A DNA stretch of 64,000 nucleotides from Sneathiella chinensis (GCF_012720115.1 NZ_VNWN01000002.1:558001-622000); one strand, 5' to 3'. Shown: positions 1 to 9,236, counted from the stretch's first letter. A program made the numbers and translations. The notes: generated from the letters alone by a model not told the origin.

Positions 1-8
1 CGGCACAG

Positions 9-53
9 AAAGGCACGCGTTTCCCTCCCCCGATCGCGTGCCTTTTTTATTTT
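9..53 (+). terminator. Rho-independent terminator of a gene upstream of the window
   Basis: A perfect 11-bp stem pairs 9-19 with 35-45 around a 15-nt loop. A run of six T follows the stem. It must end a plus-strand transcript entering from the left edge. The rest of 1-186 shows no gene I can support. Confidence 0.85.
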
Positions 54-186
54 CCCCTTTCCTGATTCATTCTTTCCTGTTTCATCCTTTTCTTTATCAT
101 CTTTGAAGTTTCGGTTTTGCTGTTATTCTGGGCGCCGGTACCCGGTCTCTGTTCCCTGTCTGTCGTTTATCTGGATTAACAGCGTG

Positions 187-1101
187 ATGTTTGGTTCTGC
201 TTCTGCTTCCCGAATTTCCCGGCCGCTTGCCACCGGCGCCGGCCTGTCGGCCATTCTGCTTTGGGCGTTGCTGGCCCTGTTTACGGTTTACACCGGACAG
301 ATCCCCCCGTTTCAACTCACCGCCATGACCTTTTTTGTCGCCTTCTGTCTGGCCTTGGCCAAGTGGCTGGTCAAGGGGGACAATATTGGTGCCCTTTTCC
401 GGTTGCCGGGGCGGTTGTGGATGCTGGGGGTCGGCGGGTTGTTCGGCTACCATTTCTTTTATTTCATGGCGCTGAAGAATGCCCCGGCGGCGGAGGCCGG
501 ACTGATCGCCTATCTCTGGCCGTTGTTGATTGTCCTGTTTTCAACCCTTCTTCCCAATGAACGCCTGCGGTCCTTTCATGTGTTGGGCGCCTTGCTCAGC
601 CTGATCGGGGCCGGGGTGCTGGTGACCAAGGGGCAGGGGGTGGCCTTCGACAGCCGTTACGGCCTGGGCTATGGCGCGGCGCTGGTCTGTGCGTTTATCT
701 GGTCCGGCTATTCGGTCCTCAGTCGTCGCTTTTCCCATGTTTCAACGGATGTGATCGGTATTTTCTGCGGTGTGACCTCGGTGCTGGCGCTGATCTGTCA
801 TCTGGCGTTTGAACAGACCCTGTGGCCGTCCGGACTTGTGGAATGGCTGGCGGTACTCGGGCTTGGAATTGGCCCGGTCGGGGCCGCCTTTTTCCTGTGG
901 GATGTGGGGGTCAAGCATGGGGATATTCAGGGGCTGGGCGTCTTGTCCTACCTGTCGCCGCTGCTGTCCACCCTGTTGCTGGTTGGCATGGGGGCCGCCG
1001 TTTTTTCGTGGTCCTTGGTGGCGGGGTGCCTGTTGATCACCCTTGGGGCGGCGGTCGGCTCCCTGAATATCTTCAGGGAGCTTGTCGGTAAACGGTCCTG
1101 A
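187..1101 (+). CDS. EamA/DMT-family membrane transporter
   Basis: Inner-membrane permease of the drug/metabolite transporter superfamily, about 304 residues with roughly ten hydrophobic segments in two EamA repeats. The tract YLWPLLIVLF and the second-repeat tract FIWSGYSVLSRRF recall the YddG branch, which exports aromatic amino acids, but the substrate is a guess. The frame is open from 103. I prefer the ATG at 187 because the upstream stretch is Cys/Arg-rich and unlike a DMT N-terminus. Two more EamA genes lie at 9342 and 40044, so this is one of three paralogues in the window. Confidence 0.85.
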   Translation: MFGSASASRISRPLATGAGLSAILLWALLALFTVYTGQIPPFQLTAMTFFVAFCLALAKWLVKGDNIGALFRLPGRLWMLGVGGLFGYHFFYFMALKNAPAAEAGLIAYLWPLLIVLFSTLLPNERLRSFHVLGALLSLIGAGVLVTKGQGVAFDSRYGLGYGAALVCAFIWSGYSVLSRRFSHVSTDVIGIFCGVTSVLALICHLAFEQTLWPSGLVEWLAVLGLGIGPVGAAFFLWDVGVKHGDIQGLGVLSYLSPLLSTLLLVGMGAAVFSWSLVAGCLLITLGAAVGSLNIFRELVGKRS

Positions 1102-1114
1102 TCAGGGGATCAGA

Positions 1115-1534
1115 TTACCACTCGCCCGTATTGGGCATGCTGGCCCACGGTTCCTGCGGTGGCAGGGCATCGCCTTTTTGCAGCAGTTCGACAGAAATAT
1201 TGTCCGGGGAGCGGACAAACGCCATGCGGCCGTCGCGGGGCGGGCGGTTGATGGTGACGCCCTGATCCATCATGTGCTGGCACAGGGCATAGATATCCTC
1301 AACCTCATAGGCGAGGTGACCGAAGTTGCGCCCGCCGGAATATTCCTCCGGGTCCCAGTTATAGGTCAGTTCCACCTGCGCTTCTTCCTGTCCTTCCGGT
1401 GCCAGAAAAATCAGGCTGAACCGTCCGGCCTCGACATCCTTGCGCTTGATTTCCTTCAGGCCCAGCTTATTACAATAAAAATCAAGGCTGGCCTCCAGAT
1501 CGGATACGCGCACCATGGTATGAAGATATTTCAT
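1115..1534 (-). CDS. gloA: lactoylglutathione lyase (glyoxalase I), VOC family
   Basis: Cytoplasmic metalloenzyme that isomerises the methylglyoxal-glutathione hemithioacetal to S-lactoylglutathione. The 139-residue product is one VOC fold made of two beta-alpha-beta modules. Metal-ligand candidates are His5 (KYLHTMVRV), Glu in QVELTYNW, His in FGHLAYEV and Glu in ISVELL. The ATG at 1534 has AAGGA about 8 nt upstream; the open frame runs 16 codons further but lacks such a site. It lies 148 nt downstream of gloB on the same strand, so both steps of the glyoxalase pathway are adjacent. Confidence 0.92.
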   Translation of the reverse strand: MKYLHTMVRVSDLEASLDFYCNKLGLKEIKRKDVEAGRFSLIFLAPEGQEEAQVELTYNWDPEEYSGGRNFGHLAYEVEDIYALCQHMMDQGVTINRPPRDGRMAFVRSPDNISVELLQKGDALPPQEPWASMPNTGEW

Positions 1535-1682
1535 GACAAAGTCCTTTTGTTTAAATGAAGGATGCTTCCGGCTGGAAAACATCTGTCAGGGACGATGCTG
1601 CCCCTGACGATTGAAATTCGGTCCATACTAGACCGGCGGCCCCCTTTGCCGTCAACCGCTTCCGGTGGTTTTGGGCAGGGGG

Positions 1683-2453
1683 TTAGAAACTGTCCTTTCG
1701 GGCGCGGGTTTCGGCAAAGATGTCGATCAGGTCCGCCCCGCCCATGCCAAGGGTTTCCTGAAGATCGGGGCTGTCCGGCCGCAGGAACGGGTTGGTGTTC
1801 TTTTCCTCTCCAAGGGTGGAGGGAACGGTTGGCTGTCCCTTGGCCCGGAGGGCCAGAATATCCTCGAAGCGTTGCTGCAGGGCCGCGTTTTGCGGTTCCA
1901 CAGACAGGGCAAAGCGGGCATTTGCCTCGGTATATTCGTGGGCGCAATAGACTTTCGTGCGATCGGGAAGGGTCAGGAACTTGCTCAGGCTGTGCCACAT
2001 CTGGGCCGGGGTGCCTTCAAACAGGCGGCCGCAGCCAAGGGCAAACAGGGTATCCCCGCAGAACAGGGCGTCCGAGCCTTCGAACCAGTAGGCGATATGA
2101 CCCAGCGTATGGCCAGACACCTCAAAAATCCGGGCTTTCTGGGTTCCGAACTCGAAGATATCCCCGTCTTCAAGCTGGATGTCGATGCCGGGAATGCGGT
2201 CCGCATCGGCTTTTGAGCCGACAATAATGCAGCCGGTTTTTTCCTTCAGTTCCAGATTGGCGCCGGTGTGATCGAAATGGTGGTGGGTGTTCAGGATATG
2301 GGTCAGGCGCCAGCCCAGTTCGTCCAGTTTTTCCTGTACGGGTTCCGCAACGGCGGGGTCCACGATGGCAACCGCGTCTGAATCAGGATCCTTGATAAGA
2401 TACAGGTAGTTATCGTTCAGAACGGGGATCTGGTGAATTTCCAGTTTGCTCAT
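1683..2453 (-). CDS. gloB: hydroxyacylglutathione hydrolase (glyoxalase II)
   Basis: Metallo-beta-lactamase-fold hydrolase of 256 residues that releases D-lactate and glutathione from S-lactoylglutathione. The dinuclear metal motif THHHFDH is at residues 56-62. Further ligands are in SGHTLGH and CGDTLF, and the C-terminal His is in CAHEYT. Length is normal for the family. It is divergent from the methyltransferase at 2510 and upstream of gloA. This gloB-methyltransferase pairing is familiar in alphaproteobacteria. Confidence 0.95.
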   Translation of the reverse strand: MSKLEIHQIPVLNDNYLYLIKDPDSDAVAIVDPAVAEPVQEKLDELGWRLTHILNTHHHFDHTGANLELKEKTGCIIVGSKADADRIPGIDIQLEDGDIFEFGTQKARIFEVSGHTLGHIAYWFEGSDALFCGDTLFALGCGRLFEGTPAQMWHSLSKFLTLPDRTKVYCAHEYTEANARFALSVEPQNAALQQRFEDILALRAKGQPTVPSTLGEEKNTNPFLRPDSPDLQETLGMGGADLIDIFAETRARKDSF

Positions 2454-2509
2454 ATCTTGTCCGATTTTTAATTGTTTACGCTTTCTGCTTTGCCGGGCAG
2501 TATATCATT

Positions 2510-3283
2510 ATGATGAGACCGGATGTCATAGAATTACGGAAATTTTATCACACCCATCTGGGTCAGGTGGTGCGCCGTCTTCTGGTGCGCAAAATCCGCA
2601 AAATCTGGCCGGATATCTCCAACCTGCGACTTTTGGGGCTGGGCTATGCCACGCCCTATATGTATCCGTTCCGGGCCGAGGCGGAACGCACCCTTGCCCT
2701 GATGCCGGCGGAGCAGGGGATTATTCACTGGCCCCATGACGGGCCGGGGCTGGTCGGATTGGCCGAGGATACGGAACTGCCGCTTCCCGACAATTCCATT
2801 GACCGGGTGGTCTGGGTTCATGGTCTGGAATTTGCGGAAACCACGGACCTTGTCTTACAGGAAATCTGGCGTGTTCTCACCTCCAGCGGCAAGCTGCTGG
2901 TCATTGTGCCGGTGCGGCGCAGCATCTGGTCACGGATGGAAAATACGCCGTTTGGCTATGGACATCCGTATAGTGACACCCAGTTACGGCGGATCTTGAA
3001 ATCGAACATGTTCACCGCGGGCGAGGTGCATGGCGCCCTCTATTTTCCGCCGTCGCGGTTGCGGCTCAACCTCCGGGCAGCCCAGTTGCTGGAACGGATC
3101 GGGGAAAAATGGTGGGCCGGTTTCAGTGGTGTGCGGCTGATCGAGGCCGAAAAACAGATTTTCGCCATTCCCGAACAGGTTCAGAAAAAACGCCGCCGTC
3201 GTCGCCCCGTGATCGCCCCGGCCGCCCGGCCGATCAGCGCGGCGGAAGCCCCGAACCGAATGCCCTGCAGCAAACAGGGGTGA
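2510..3283 (+). CDS. class I SAM-dependent methyltransferase-like protein
   Basis: A 257-residue protein with a Rossmann-type methyltransferase core. LLGLGYATPYMYPF stands where the glycine-rich SAM loop should be, LAEDTELPLPDNSIDRVVWVHGLE matches the acidic and motif-II region, and IWRVLTSSGKLLVIVP is the usual motif III. The SAM loop is atypical (GLGYATPY, not the usual GxGxG), so activity is not assured. The C-terminus is basic, with a KKRRRRR run, perhaps for nucleic acid or membrane contact. ATG at 2510 or 2513 are equally plausible. It is divergent from gloB with 56 nt between. Substrate unknown. Confidence 0.8.
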   Translation: MMRPDVIELRKFYHTHLGQVVRRLLVRKIRKIWPDISNLRLLGLGYATPYMYPFRAEAERTLALMPAEQGIIHWPHDGPGLVGLAEDTELPLPDNSIDRVVWVHGLEFAETTDLVLQEIWRVLTSSGKLLVIVPVRRSIWSRMENTPFGYGHPYSDTQLRRILKSNMFTAGEVHGALYFPPSRLRLNLRAAQLLERIGEKWWAGFSGVRLIEAEKQIFAIPEQVQKKRRRRRPVIAPAARPISAAEAPNRMPCSKQG

Positions 3284-3298
3284 TCTGGAAAAGCGGGA

Positions 3299-3940
3299 TC
3301 AGTCCTGTCCGTTGGACAGCAGGAAGACGCACTGGACCCCAAAGAAGTTGGCCCGGTTTTCGCCGACGCTGTCTTTCATGACCTTGCCGTTATTGTCCAC
3401 GACAATGGATTTTTCGATGGTCACGCCAATCTCGTCACACAGGGCCATAAAGTCCCGCAAGGTGCAGAAGTGAATGTTGGGGGTTTCGTACCACGCGTAA
3501 TCCAGTGAACTGGTCATGGGCATCCGGCCCTTGAGGGCCAGATAGGCCCGGCATCGCCAGTAGGCAAAGTTGGGGAAGGAGACAATGGCCTTCTTGCCCA
3601 CCCGCAGCAATTGTTCCAGCACCAGCTTGGGGCGGTGTGTCGCCTGCAGGGTCTGGCTCAGGATGGCGTAGTCAAATCCCTTGGCGGGGTAATCCACAAG
3701 GTCCGTGTCCGCATCGCCCTGTACCACCGAAAGTCCCTTGGTCACGCAGGCATTGACGCCAGCCTGACTGAGCTCCATGCCCCGGCCATCCACATTCTTG
3801 GCGGAAATCAGGTGGGACAGCAGGGTCCCTTCGGCGCAGCCTACATCCAGCACCCGGCTGTTTGGCTCGATCATTTCGGCAATCAGTTGCAGATCGACGC
3901 GAATATCCTGGGGGCGGGACAATCTTGCATTTTCAAACAT
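3299..3940 (-). CDS. metW: methionine biosynthesis protein MetW
   Basis: A 213-residue SAM-dependent methyltransferase-fold protein. The SAM loop VLDVGCAEGTLL is near residue 35, followed by the MetW hallmark region around GMELSQAGVNACVTKGLSV. MetW is encoded with MetX in many alphaproteobacteria and is needed for, or modulates, homoserine acylation. The start codon shares one base with the metX stop (TGATG), which implies translational coupling. It converges on the methyltransferase at 2510 with 15 nt between the stops. Confidence 0.93.
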   Translation of the reverse strand: MFENARLSRPQDIRVDLQLIAEMIEPNSRVLDVGCAEGTLLSHLISAKNVDGRGMELSQAGVNACVTKGLSVVQGDADTDLVDYPAKGFDYAILSQTLQATHRPKLVLEQLLRVGKKAIVSFPNFAYWRCRAYLALKGRMPMTSSLDYAWYETPNIHFCTLRDFMALCDEIGVTIEKSIVVDNNGKVMKDSVGENRANFFGVQCVFLLSNGQD

Positions 3941-5082
3941 CAGGCAATCCCCCGGCTTTTGGCTGTTGATTCAAGAAAGCCGCCAATGGTCGTCAACATT
4001 TCAGGCGTTTCCAGCAGGAAGGCGTCATGCCCCTTGTCGGTTTCAATCTCGACAAAGCTGACATTGGCCGCCGCCGCATTGAGCGCCCGGACCACGTCCT
4101 TGCTTTCCGAGGTGGGGAACAGCCAGTCGCTGGAGAAGGAGACAACGCAGAACCGGGTGTTTGTGCCTGCGAAGGCCTTGGCGAGCGAGCCGCCATGATC
4201 ACTGGCCAGATCAAAATAATCCATGGCCCGGGTGATATAGAGGTAGGAGTTGGCGTCGAACCGGTCGACAAAATTGATCCCCTGATAGCGCAGATAGCTT
4301 TCCACCTGGAAATCGGCGTCAAACCCGTAGGTCAGGTCTTCACGGTCCTGAAGGTTGCGGCCAAACTTCCGGTGCAGGGCCGATTCCGACAGATAGGTCA
4401 CATGGGCCGCCATCCGGGCAACGGACAATCCGGCGCGGGGCTTGCGGCCACTTTCATAATAGTTTCCGCCCTGCCAGTCGGGGTCCGCCATGACGGCCTG
4501 CCGGCCAACCTCGTGAAAGGCGATATTCTGGGCGGAATGCTTGGCCGCCGTGGCAATGGGAACCGCGCTGAAACAGCGTTCAGGATAGGCGCTGGCCCAT
4601 TGCAGGACCTGCATGCCCCCCATGGAGCCGCCCATCACCGCGAACCAGTCGGGAATTTCCAGATAGTCCTGCAGCAATGCCTGTGCCCGGACCATGTCGC
4701 CGATGGTGATCATGGGCAGGTTCAGGCCATAGGGTTTTCCCGTATCCGGGTCGATATCCAGCGGGCCGGTGGTGCCCATGCAGCCGCCAAGAATATTGCT
4801 GCACACAATGAAATAGCGGTCGGTATCAAGGATTTTCCCCGGCCCGATCATGAAGCTCCACCATCCGTCCTTGCCGGTGATCGGCTGGCGACTGGCGGCA
4901 TACTGATCCCCCGTCAGGGCATGGCACAGCAGAATGGCGTTGCTTTTGTCCTCGTTCAGGGTCCCATAGGTGTTATAGGCCATGGAAATGTCACTCATCA
5001 TCGCCCCGCAATCCAGTGGCATGGGCTGCTCTGTTCCCAGTATCACGGAATGGTGTTTCGGCTTTGGCGGGATAATTGACAC
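3940..5082 (-). CDS. metX: homoserine O-acyltransferase (acetyl- or succinyl-)
   Basis: Alpha/beta-hydrolase-fold enzyme that activates L-homoserine as its O-acyl ester, the first committed step of methionine synthesis. The nucleophile elbow is GGSMGGMQ, the acid is in SSDWLFP and the catalytic His in KGHDAFLLE. The frame can start at a TTG at 5103, but that codon has no ribosome site. The GTG at 5082 has AAGAG about 8 nt upstream and gives the usual N-terminus length (380 residues), so I use it. Acyl-CoA specificity (acetyl or succinyl) cannot be read by eye. Coupled to metW. Confidence 0.92.
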   Translation of the reverse strand: MSIIPPKPKHHSVILGTEQPMPLDCGAMMSDISMAYNTYGTLNEDKSNAILLCHALTGDQYAASRQPITGKDGWWSFMIGPGKILDTDRYFIVCSNILGGCMGTTGPLDIDPDTGKPYGLNLPMITIGDMVRAQALLQDYLEIPDWFAVMGGSMGGMQVLQWASAYPERCFSAVPIATAAKHSAQNIAFHEVGRQAVMADPDWQGGNYYESGRKPRAGLSVARMAAHVTYLSESALHRKFGRNLQDREDLTYGFDADFQVESYLRYQGINFVDRFDANSYLYITRAMDYFDLASDHGGSLAKAFAGTNTRFCVVSFSSDWLFPTSESKDVVRALNAAAANVSFVEIETDKGHDAFLLETPEMLTTIGGFLESTAKSRGIA

Positions 5083-5143
5083 GGTCGCAACTCTTTTGAG
5101 CAAATGGGGTTAGAAAAATCTTTGTTTTCGGCTACTTTGCTGT

Positions 5144-5173
5144 TAGCTAGTTCTGATGGGTCGCATATGTCAA
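5144..5173 (-). promoter_or_regulatory. possible sigma-70 promoter of metXW
   Basis: Reading the minus strand, TTGACA (5173-5168) is followed after 18 nt by TAGCTA (5149-5144). The -35 box is perfect and the -10 box is weak. I looked for a SAM-II aptamer here, as is common before metX, and did not find one. Confidence 0.35.
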
Positions 5174-5243
5174 CGAATTCTTTGCGTTTTGATATACGCG
5201 CCCTCCTTTTCTGCCGTGACGTATCGTATTTCAGGTGTGTAAC

Positions 5244-6104
5244 GTGACACAACAAAATAAAAAACTAGAAGAATTGCGGGCTGAAATCGACCGGTTGGAC
5301 GATGAGCTTCTTGGCGTTCTCGAAAAACGTGTTTCCATTGTAAGCGATATTGCTGCTGCGAAGAAAGATGATGGCCGGAGTCTGGCTTTCCGGCCGGGAC
5401 GCGAAGCGCAGGTACTGCGCCGTATTCTTGAGACACATTCCAGCGACCTGCCGGGCGCTGTGATCGCCCGGATCTGGCGTGAAATGATTTCCGCCGTCTG
5501 CCGGTTGCAGAAACCCCATCGGGTGTCTGTCACCGCCCCGGAGAAATCCGTCGGCTACTGGGATCTGGCCCGCAGCCATTTTGGTTCTGCAACGCCCATG
5601 TCCCTGCATGTGTCCCCAACCGTGGTCCTTCGCGAAGTGTCCACCGATCCGGCGACCCTCGGGGTTCTGCCCTGGATGAATGCGGAGAAGGATAGCTGGT
5701 GGGTGCATCTGGCACAGGGCGGGGAAACCGTTCCGAAGATTTTGGCCGCACTGCCCTTTTCCCCCAATCAGGGCGGCGCGTTTGAGGACCTGAACGCCCT
5801 TGTTATCGGTCAAAGCCAGCCGGAGCCGTCCGGTAATGATACCTCCCTCATGGTGCTGGTCACCAGCGAGGAGGTCAGCCGCGCCCGCCTCAACGACATT
5901 ATCGGCAAGGCGGACTTGCCCGGCCATTGTATTGATTCCCGTTCCCCGGAAGTTGAAGAAGGGGACTGGCTCCACCTGTTTGAAATGCCGGAATTCGTCT
6001 CGGACGATGATGAACGGCTTTCCCGGCTTATGGCACTGGCCGGTGAAGGGGCGATCAAGGTTGTCATCCTTGGCGCCTACGCCGTCCCGTTGTCCGAAGC
6101 CTGA
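5244..6104 (+). CDS. chorismate mutase (AroQ class) with an uncharacterised C-terminal domain
   Basis: The N-terminal 90 residues are an AroQ chorismate mutase, making prephenate from chorismate. The active-site set of the E. coli enzyme can be traced: Arg12 in LRAEID, Arg in EKRVS, Lys in AAAKK, Arg-Glu in PGREAQ, and Gln in CRLQKP. The remaining ~190 residues begin VGYWDLARSHFGSATPM, which faintly recalls the start of prephenate dehydratase, but no catalytic dehydratase motif follows. I infer a degenerate P-protein, not a working dehydratase. The GTG at 5244 is preceded by CAGGTG. It heads an apparent operon with hisC and tyrC. Confidence 0.85.
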   Translation: MTQQNKKLEELRAEIDRLDDELLGVLEKRVSIVSDIAAAKKDDGRSLAFRPGREAQVLRRILETHSSDLPGAVIARIWREMISAVCRLQKPHRVSVTAPEKSVGYWDLARSHFGSATPMSLHVSPTVVLREVSTDPATLGVLPWMNAEKDSWWVHLAQGGETVPKILAALPFSPNQGGAFEDLNALVIGQSQPEPSGNDTSLMVLVTSEEVSRARLNDIIGKADLPGHCIDSRSPEVEEGDWLHLFEMPEFVSDDDERLSRLMALAGEGAIKVVILGAYAVPLSEA

Positions 6105-6139
6105 TGATGCGAACTCCCTGACGCGAAAGTACCAAGACC

Positions 6140-7234
6140 ATGTCTACCCTGACCCCAACTCCCAAACCCGGTATTCTGGATATCACGCCTTATGTGGGCG
6201 GCAAGTCGTCCGTTGAAGGCGCGACAAAGGTGGCGAAACTGTCTTCCAACGAGACGCCCCTTGGCGCCAGCCCCAAGGCCCGCGCCGCCATTCGGGACCT
6301 TGGCGACAGTTTGCAATTCTATCCCGATGGGGGCTCCCGCGCCCTCGCGGAGGCCATTGCCGAGGTTCATGGTCTGGACGCCAGCCGTCTGGTATGCGGG
6401 AACGGTTCGGATGAAATCCTGTCGCTGATTGCCAGCGCCTATGCCGGTGAGGGGGACGAGGTTCTGTTCTCGGAACATGGTTTCCTGGTGTATGAACTGG
6501 CGGCGCTGGCCAATGGTGCCGTGCCGGTCAAGGCCCCGGAAACCGACCTGACAACGGATGTGGACGCGCTTCTGGCGGCGGTTACGGACAAGACAAAAAT
6601 TCTCTATCTGGCCAATCCGAACAACCCGACCGGGACCTATATTCCCTTCTCGGAAATCGAGCGCCTGCATGCCGGGCTGCGCGGGGATATTGTTCTGGTG
6701 CTGGATGCGGCCTATGCGGAATATGTGCGGGCCGAGGATTACGCCGCCGGGGAAAGTCTGGTGGAGCGGTCCTCCAACGTGATCATGACCCGGACCTTCT
6801 CCAAGATTTATGGTCTGGCCGCCTTGCGGATCGGCTGGGGATATGGTTCCCCCGAAATCATCGACGTGCTGCACCGTATCCGGGGGCCGTTCAACACCAA
6901 CGCGCTTGCCCAGATCGCCGGGATCGAGGCTGTTCGGGATCAGGAATTTGTCGAGCAGGCAAGACAGCATAATGACAAGTGGATCCCGATCCTGACCCAG
7001 AGCCTCCGCGGCATGGGCCTGAAAGTTCCAAGCAGCGTCGGCAACTTCGTCCTGATGGATTTCGCCGAGACCGGCAAGTCCGCCAGCGATGCTGAACAGT
7101 TCCTGAACAAGCGCGGTCTGATCCTGCGCAGCGTGGCTTCTTACGGGTTGGATAGCTGTTTGCGCATGTCCGTGGGAACCGATGACGAGAACCGCGCGGT
7201 GATCGACAGTTTACGAGAATTTTTGGAAAGTTGA
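6140..7234 (+). CDS. hisC: histidinol-phosphate / aromatic aminotransferase
   Basis: PLP-dependent fold-type I aminotransferase of 364 residues. The PLP lysine is Lys222 in TFSKIYGLAALRIGW, and ANPNNPTGTYI is the class I/II aminotransferase substrate motif. In this context, between chorismate mutase and prephenate dehydrogenase, it probably makes phenylalanine or tyrosine from their keto acids, possibly besides its histidine role. It starts 35 nt after the chorismate mutase stop and ends one base before tyrC, so co-transcription is likely. Confidence 0.93.
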   Translation: MSTLTPTPKPGILDITPYVGGKSSVEGATKVAKLSSNETPLGASPKARAAIRDLGDSLQFYPDGGSRALAEAIAEVHGLDASRLVCGNGSDEILSLIASAYAGEGDEVLFSEHGFLVYELAALANGAVPVKAPETDLTTDVDALLAAVTDKTKILYLANPNNPTGTYIPFSEIERLHAGLRGDIVLVLDAAYAEYVRAEDYAAGESLVERSSNVIMTRTFSKIYGLAALRIGWGYGSPEIIDVLHRIRGPFNTNALAQIAGIEAVRDQEFVEQARQHNDKWIPILTQSLRGMGLKVPSSVGNFVLMDFAETGKSASDAEQFLNKRGLILRSVASYGLDSCLRMSVGTDDENRAVIDSLREFLES

Positions 7235-7235
7235 G

Positions 7236-8174
7236 ATGGGACAGGAACGCCCCGAAAAATTTAAACGAGTTGCCATTATCGGCATTGGCCTGATCGGGTC
7301 CTCCATCGCCCGGGCAGTCCGGCTTCACGGTCTGGCGGACGAGGTTGTCTGTGCGGCCAAGACCCACGACACCCGGCGCACCGCGCTGGAGTTGAAAATT
7401 GTCGATCACGCCTATGAAGACCCGACCGAGGCCGTAAAGGGCGCCGATCTGGTTATTCTGTGTACACCGGTCGGAACTTACGGGGCAATTGCCCGGCAGA
7501 TTGGTCCGGCGCTGGAGCAAGGCGCGTTGCTGACCGACGTGGGGTCGGTGAAAAGCAAGGTTGTCGAACTGGTGGAACCGCATGTGCCGGACGGAGTGGA
7601 TTTTGTTGCCGCCCATCCGGTGGCCGGGACGGAAAAATCAGGCCCCGCCGCTGGTTTCGCCGATCTGTTCGCCGGGCGCTGGTGCATTCTGACGCCGTCT
7701 GAAAAATCAACAGAGGCGGCCATCGCGAAACTGGATGCCTTCTGGACGGCCATCGGCAGTAACGTCGAGAAAATGAGCCCCGAGCATCATGATCTGGTGC
7801 TGGCCATCACGTCCCATGTTCCGCACCTGATTGCCTATAATATTGTGGGAACGGCGGATGATCTGCAGGAAGTGACCCAGTCGGAAGTGATCAAATATTC
7901 CGCTGGTGGTTTCCGTGACTTTACCCGGATAGCCGCGTCCGACCCGACCATGTGGCGCGATATCTTCCTGAACAACAAGGAAGCGGTGCTGGAAATGCTG
8001 GGCCGCTTTACCGAGGATTTGACAGCCCTGCAACGGGCCATCCGTTGGGGCGAGGGCGACACGCTGTTCCAGATGTTCTCTCGCACGCGGGCCATTCGCC
8101 GGCAGATCATTGATGCCGGTCAGGAAACCGCCGAGGCGGATTTCGGTCGGACCGCCTATCCGGAAGACGACTAG
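7236..8174 (+). CDS. tyrC: prephenate/arogenate (cyclohexadienyl) dehydrogenase
   Basis: NAD(P)-dependent oxidative decarboxylase that makes 4-hydroxyphenylpyruvate or tyrosine. The N-terminal Rossmann motif is GIGLIGSSIARA at residues 16-27. The substrate-site signature AAHPVAGTEKSGPAAG is in the middle, followed by the helical dimerisation half with SPEHHD and ITSHVPHLIAY. The 312-residue length fits the single-domain class without ACT or mutase fusion. Separated from hisC by one base. Confidence 0.94.
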   Translation: MGQERPEKFKRVAIIGIGLIGSSIARAVRLHGLADEVVCAAKTHDTRRTALELKIVDHAYEDPTEAVKGADLVILCTPVGTYGAIARQIGPALEQGALLTDVGSVKSKVVELVEPHVPDGVDFVAAHPVAGTEKSGPAAGFADLFAGRWCILTPSEKSTEAAIAKLDAFWTAIGSNVEKMSPEHHDLVLAITSHVPHLIAYNIVGTADDLQEVTQSEVIKYSAGGFRDFTRIAASDPTMWRDIFLNNKEAVLEMLGRFTEDLTALQRAIRWGEGDTLFQMFSRTRAIRRQIIDAGQETAEADFGRTAYPEDD

Positions 8175-8192
8175 GCGGAGCCTTCCGCTGCC

Positions 8193-9236
8193 CTATGGGT
8201 AAAGCGGCGGAATTCTCATCAGGAAGAGGGGCCCCACATAGAGGCTTCCTTCCTGCAGGCTGATGGGCAGCTCAAGATACCGGTCCCCGTTCTTTTTGTC
8301 TTTGCGGGTCATCAGGTTCAGGGCGTATCCGGCGGTCTTGGCGGCCTGTTCATCCAGCCGTCCATTCTGGTGCAGGGTTCCCAGAATACTGTTGATCCCC
8401 ACGATGCGGCTGGTAAAGGCGCCGATCATGCGGAATTCATCATCAAGGGCAAGGGTGCCTGTGGCATCCACCTTCACATCCCCCCAGCGGGTCTCAAGGG
8501 CCTGAATATCCAGAATGCCCCCCTTGTCCCGCCATTTCGCCGCACTGTCCCGGTCGAACAGGTCGGCAGGCTCCCCTTCCATCACGGCGGACAGGCCGAA
8601 ATGCTCCAGCGTTTCCGCCAGCGGAATATCCTCCTTCAGGCCGGGGACAATGGTGTCCCCCCGCAGGGAAATCTGCGTGCCCGGAACTTCGGGGTGCTTG
8701 TCATCGGATGTGGTGATTTCCCGGACAATCGGCCGGGTATGCAGTTGCAGGCGCTCTGCTGTCAGGGGGCCACGCCACGACGGGCGGGCCTCAACCGTTT
8801 TCAGGTCGATGGACAGGGTTTTAAGGCGGCCTGACGTTTCGAAGGTGGCGCTGCCAAGGGCTGTTTCCGCTGACCAGAGGGTGCTGTAGTCCGTGTGGTT
8901 TTGGGACCAGTTGACCTGATTTTCACCGCCCACGCCAAAAATGACATGGGTCAGTTTCCACGGCTGGGCGATGGCCCAAGCCGTTTCAAAGCGGACCTCG
9001 GGTGCGTTGTCCGCCTGTGGGTCGGCCATCTGGAAATTGGCAATATCCATGCGGATGCGATAGGGGAAACCGGACGTGGTGACAGGCCCGTGATTGATGT
9101 CAAACCCTTCAGCCTGACGGGCGGTTTTCCAGCGATGGAATTCCTCGACCCCGGTATCGGCAACCGTATTCCACCAGTAGTAATATCCGCCTGAAAGAGC
9201 GGCAAGGGCGATCACTCCCGTTCCAAGAATACGCAT
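8193..9236 (-). CDS. DUF2125 domain protein, membrane-anchored periplasmic
   Basis: A 347-residue protein with a single N-terminal hydrophobic segment (LGTGVIALAALSGGYYYWW), then a long beta-rich region typical of DUF2125. The SGFPYRIRMDIANF tract is the recognisable core. Function unknown; the family is often found beside tyrC in alphaproteobacteria, as here, where it converges on tyrC with 18 nt between stops. The ATG at 9236 has GGGAG close upstream; the open frame continues to 9281 without support. Confidence 0.82.
   Translation of the reverse strand: MRILGTGVIALAALSGGYYYWWNTVADTGVEEFHRWKTARQAEGFDINHGPVTTSGFPYRIRMDIANFQMADPQADNAPEVRFETAWAIAQPWKLTHVIFGVGGENQVNWSQNHTDYSTLWSAETALGSATFETSGRLKTLSIDLKTVEARPSWRGPLTAERLQLHTRPIVREITTSDDKHPEVPGTQISLRGDTIVPGLKEDIPLAETLEHFGLSAVMEGEPADLFDRDSAAKWRDKGGILDIQALETRWGDVKVDATGTLALDDEFRMIGAFTSRIVGINSILGTLHQNGRLDEQAAKTAGYALNLMTRKDKKNGDRYLELPISLQEGSLYVGPLFLMRIPPLYP

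Noticed and set aside
4027-5079. A 350-codon plus-strand frame opposite metX
   Set aside because: Shadow of metX; composition and absence of motifs argue against a gene.
5083-5243. SAM-II riboswitch before metX
   Set aside because: Expected from related organisms, but neither the GCTAAA-type box nor a P1/pseudoknot pairing could be found in this leader.
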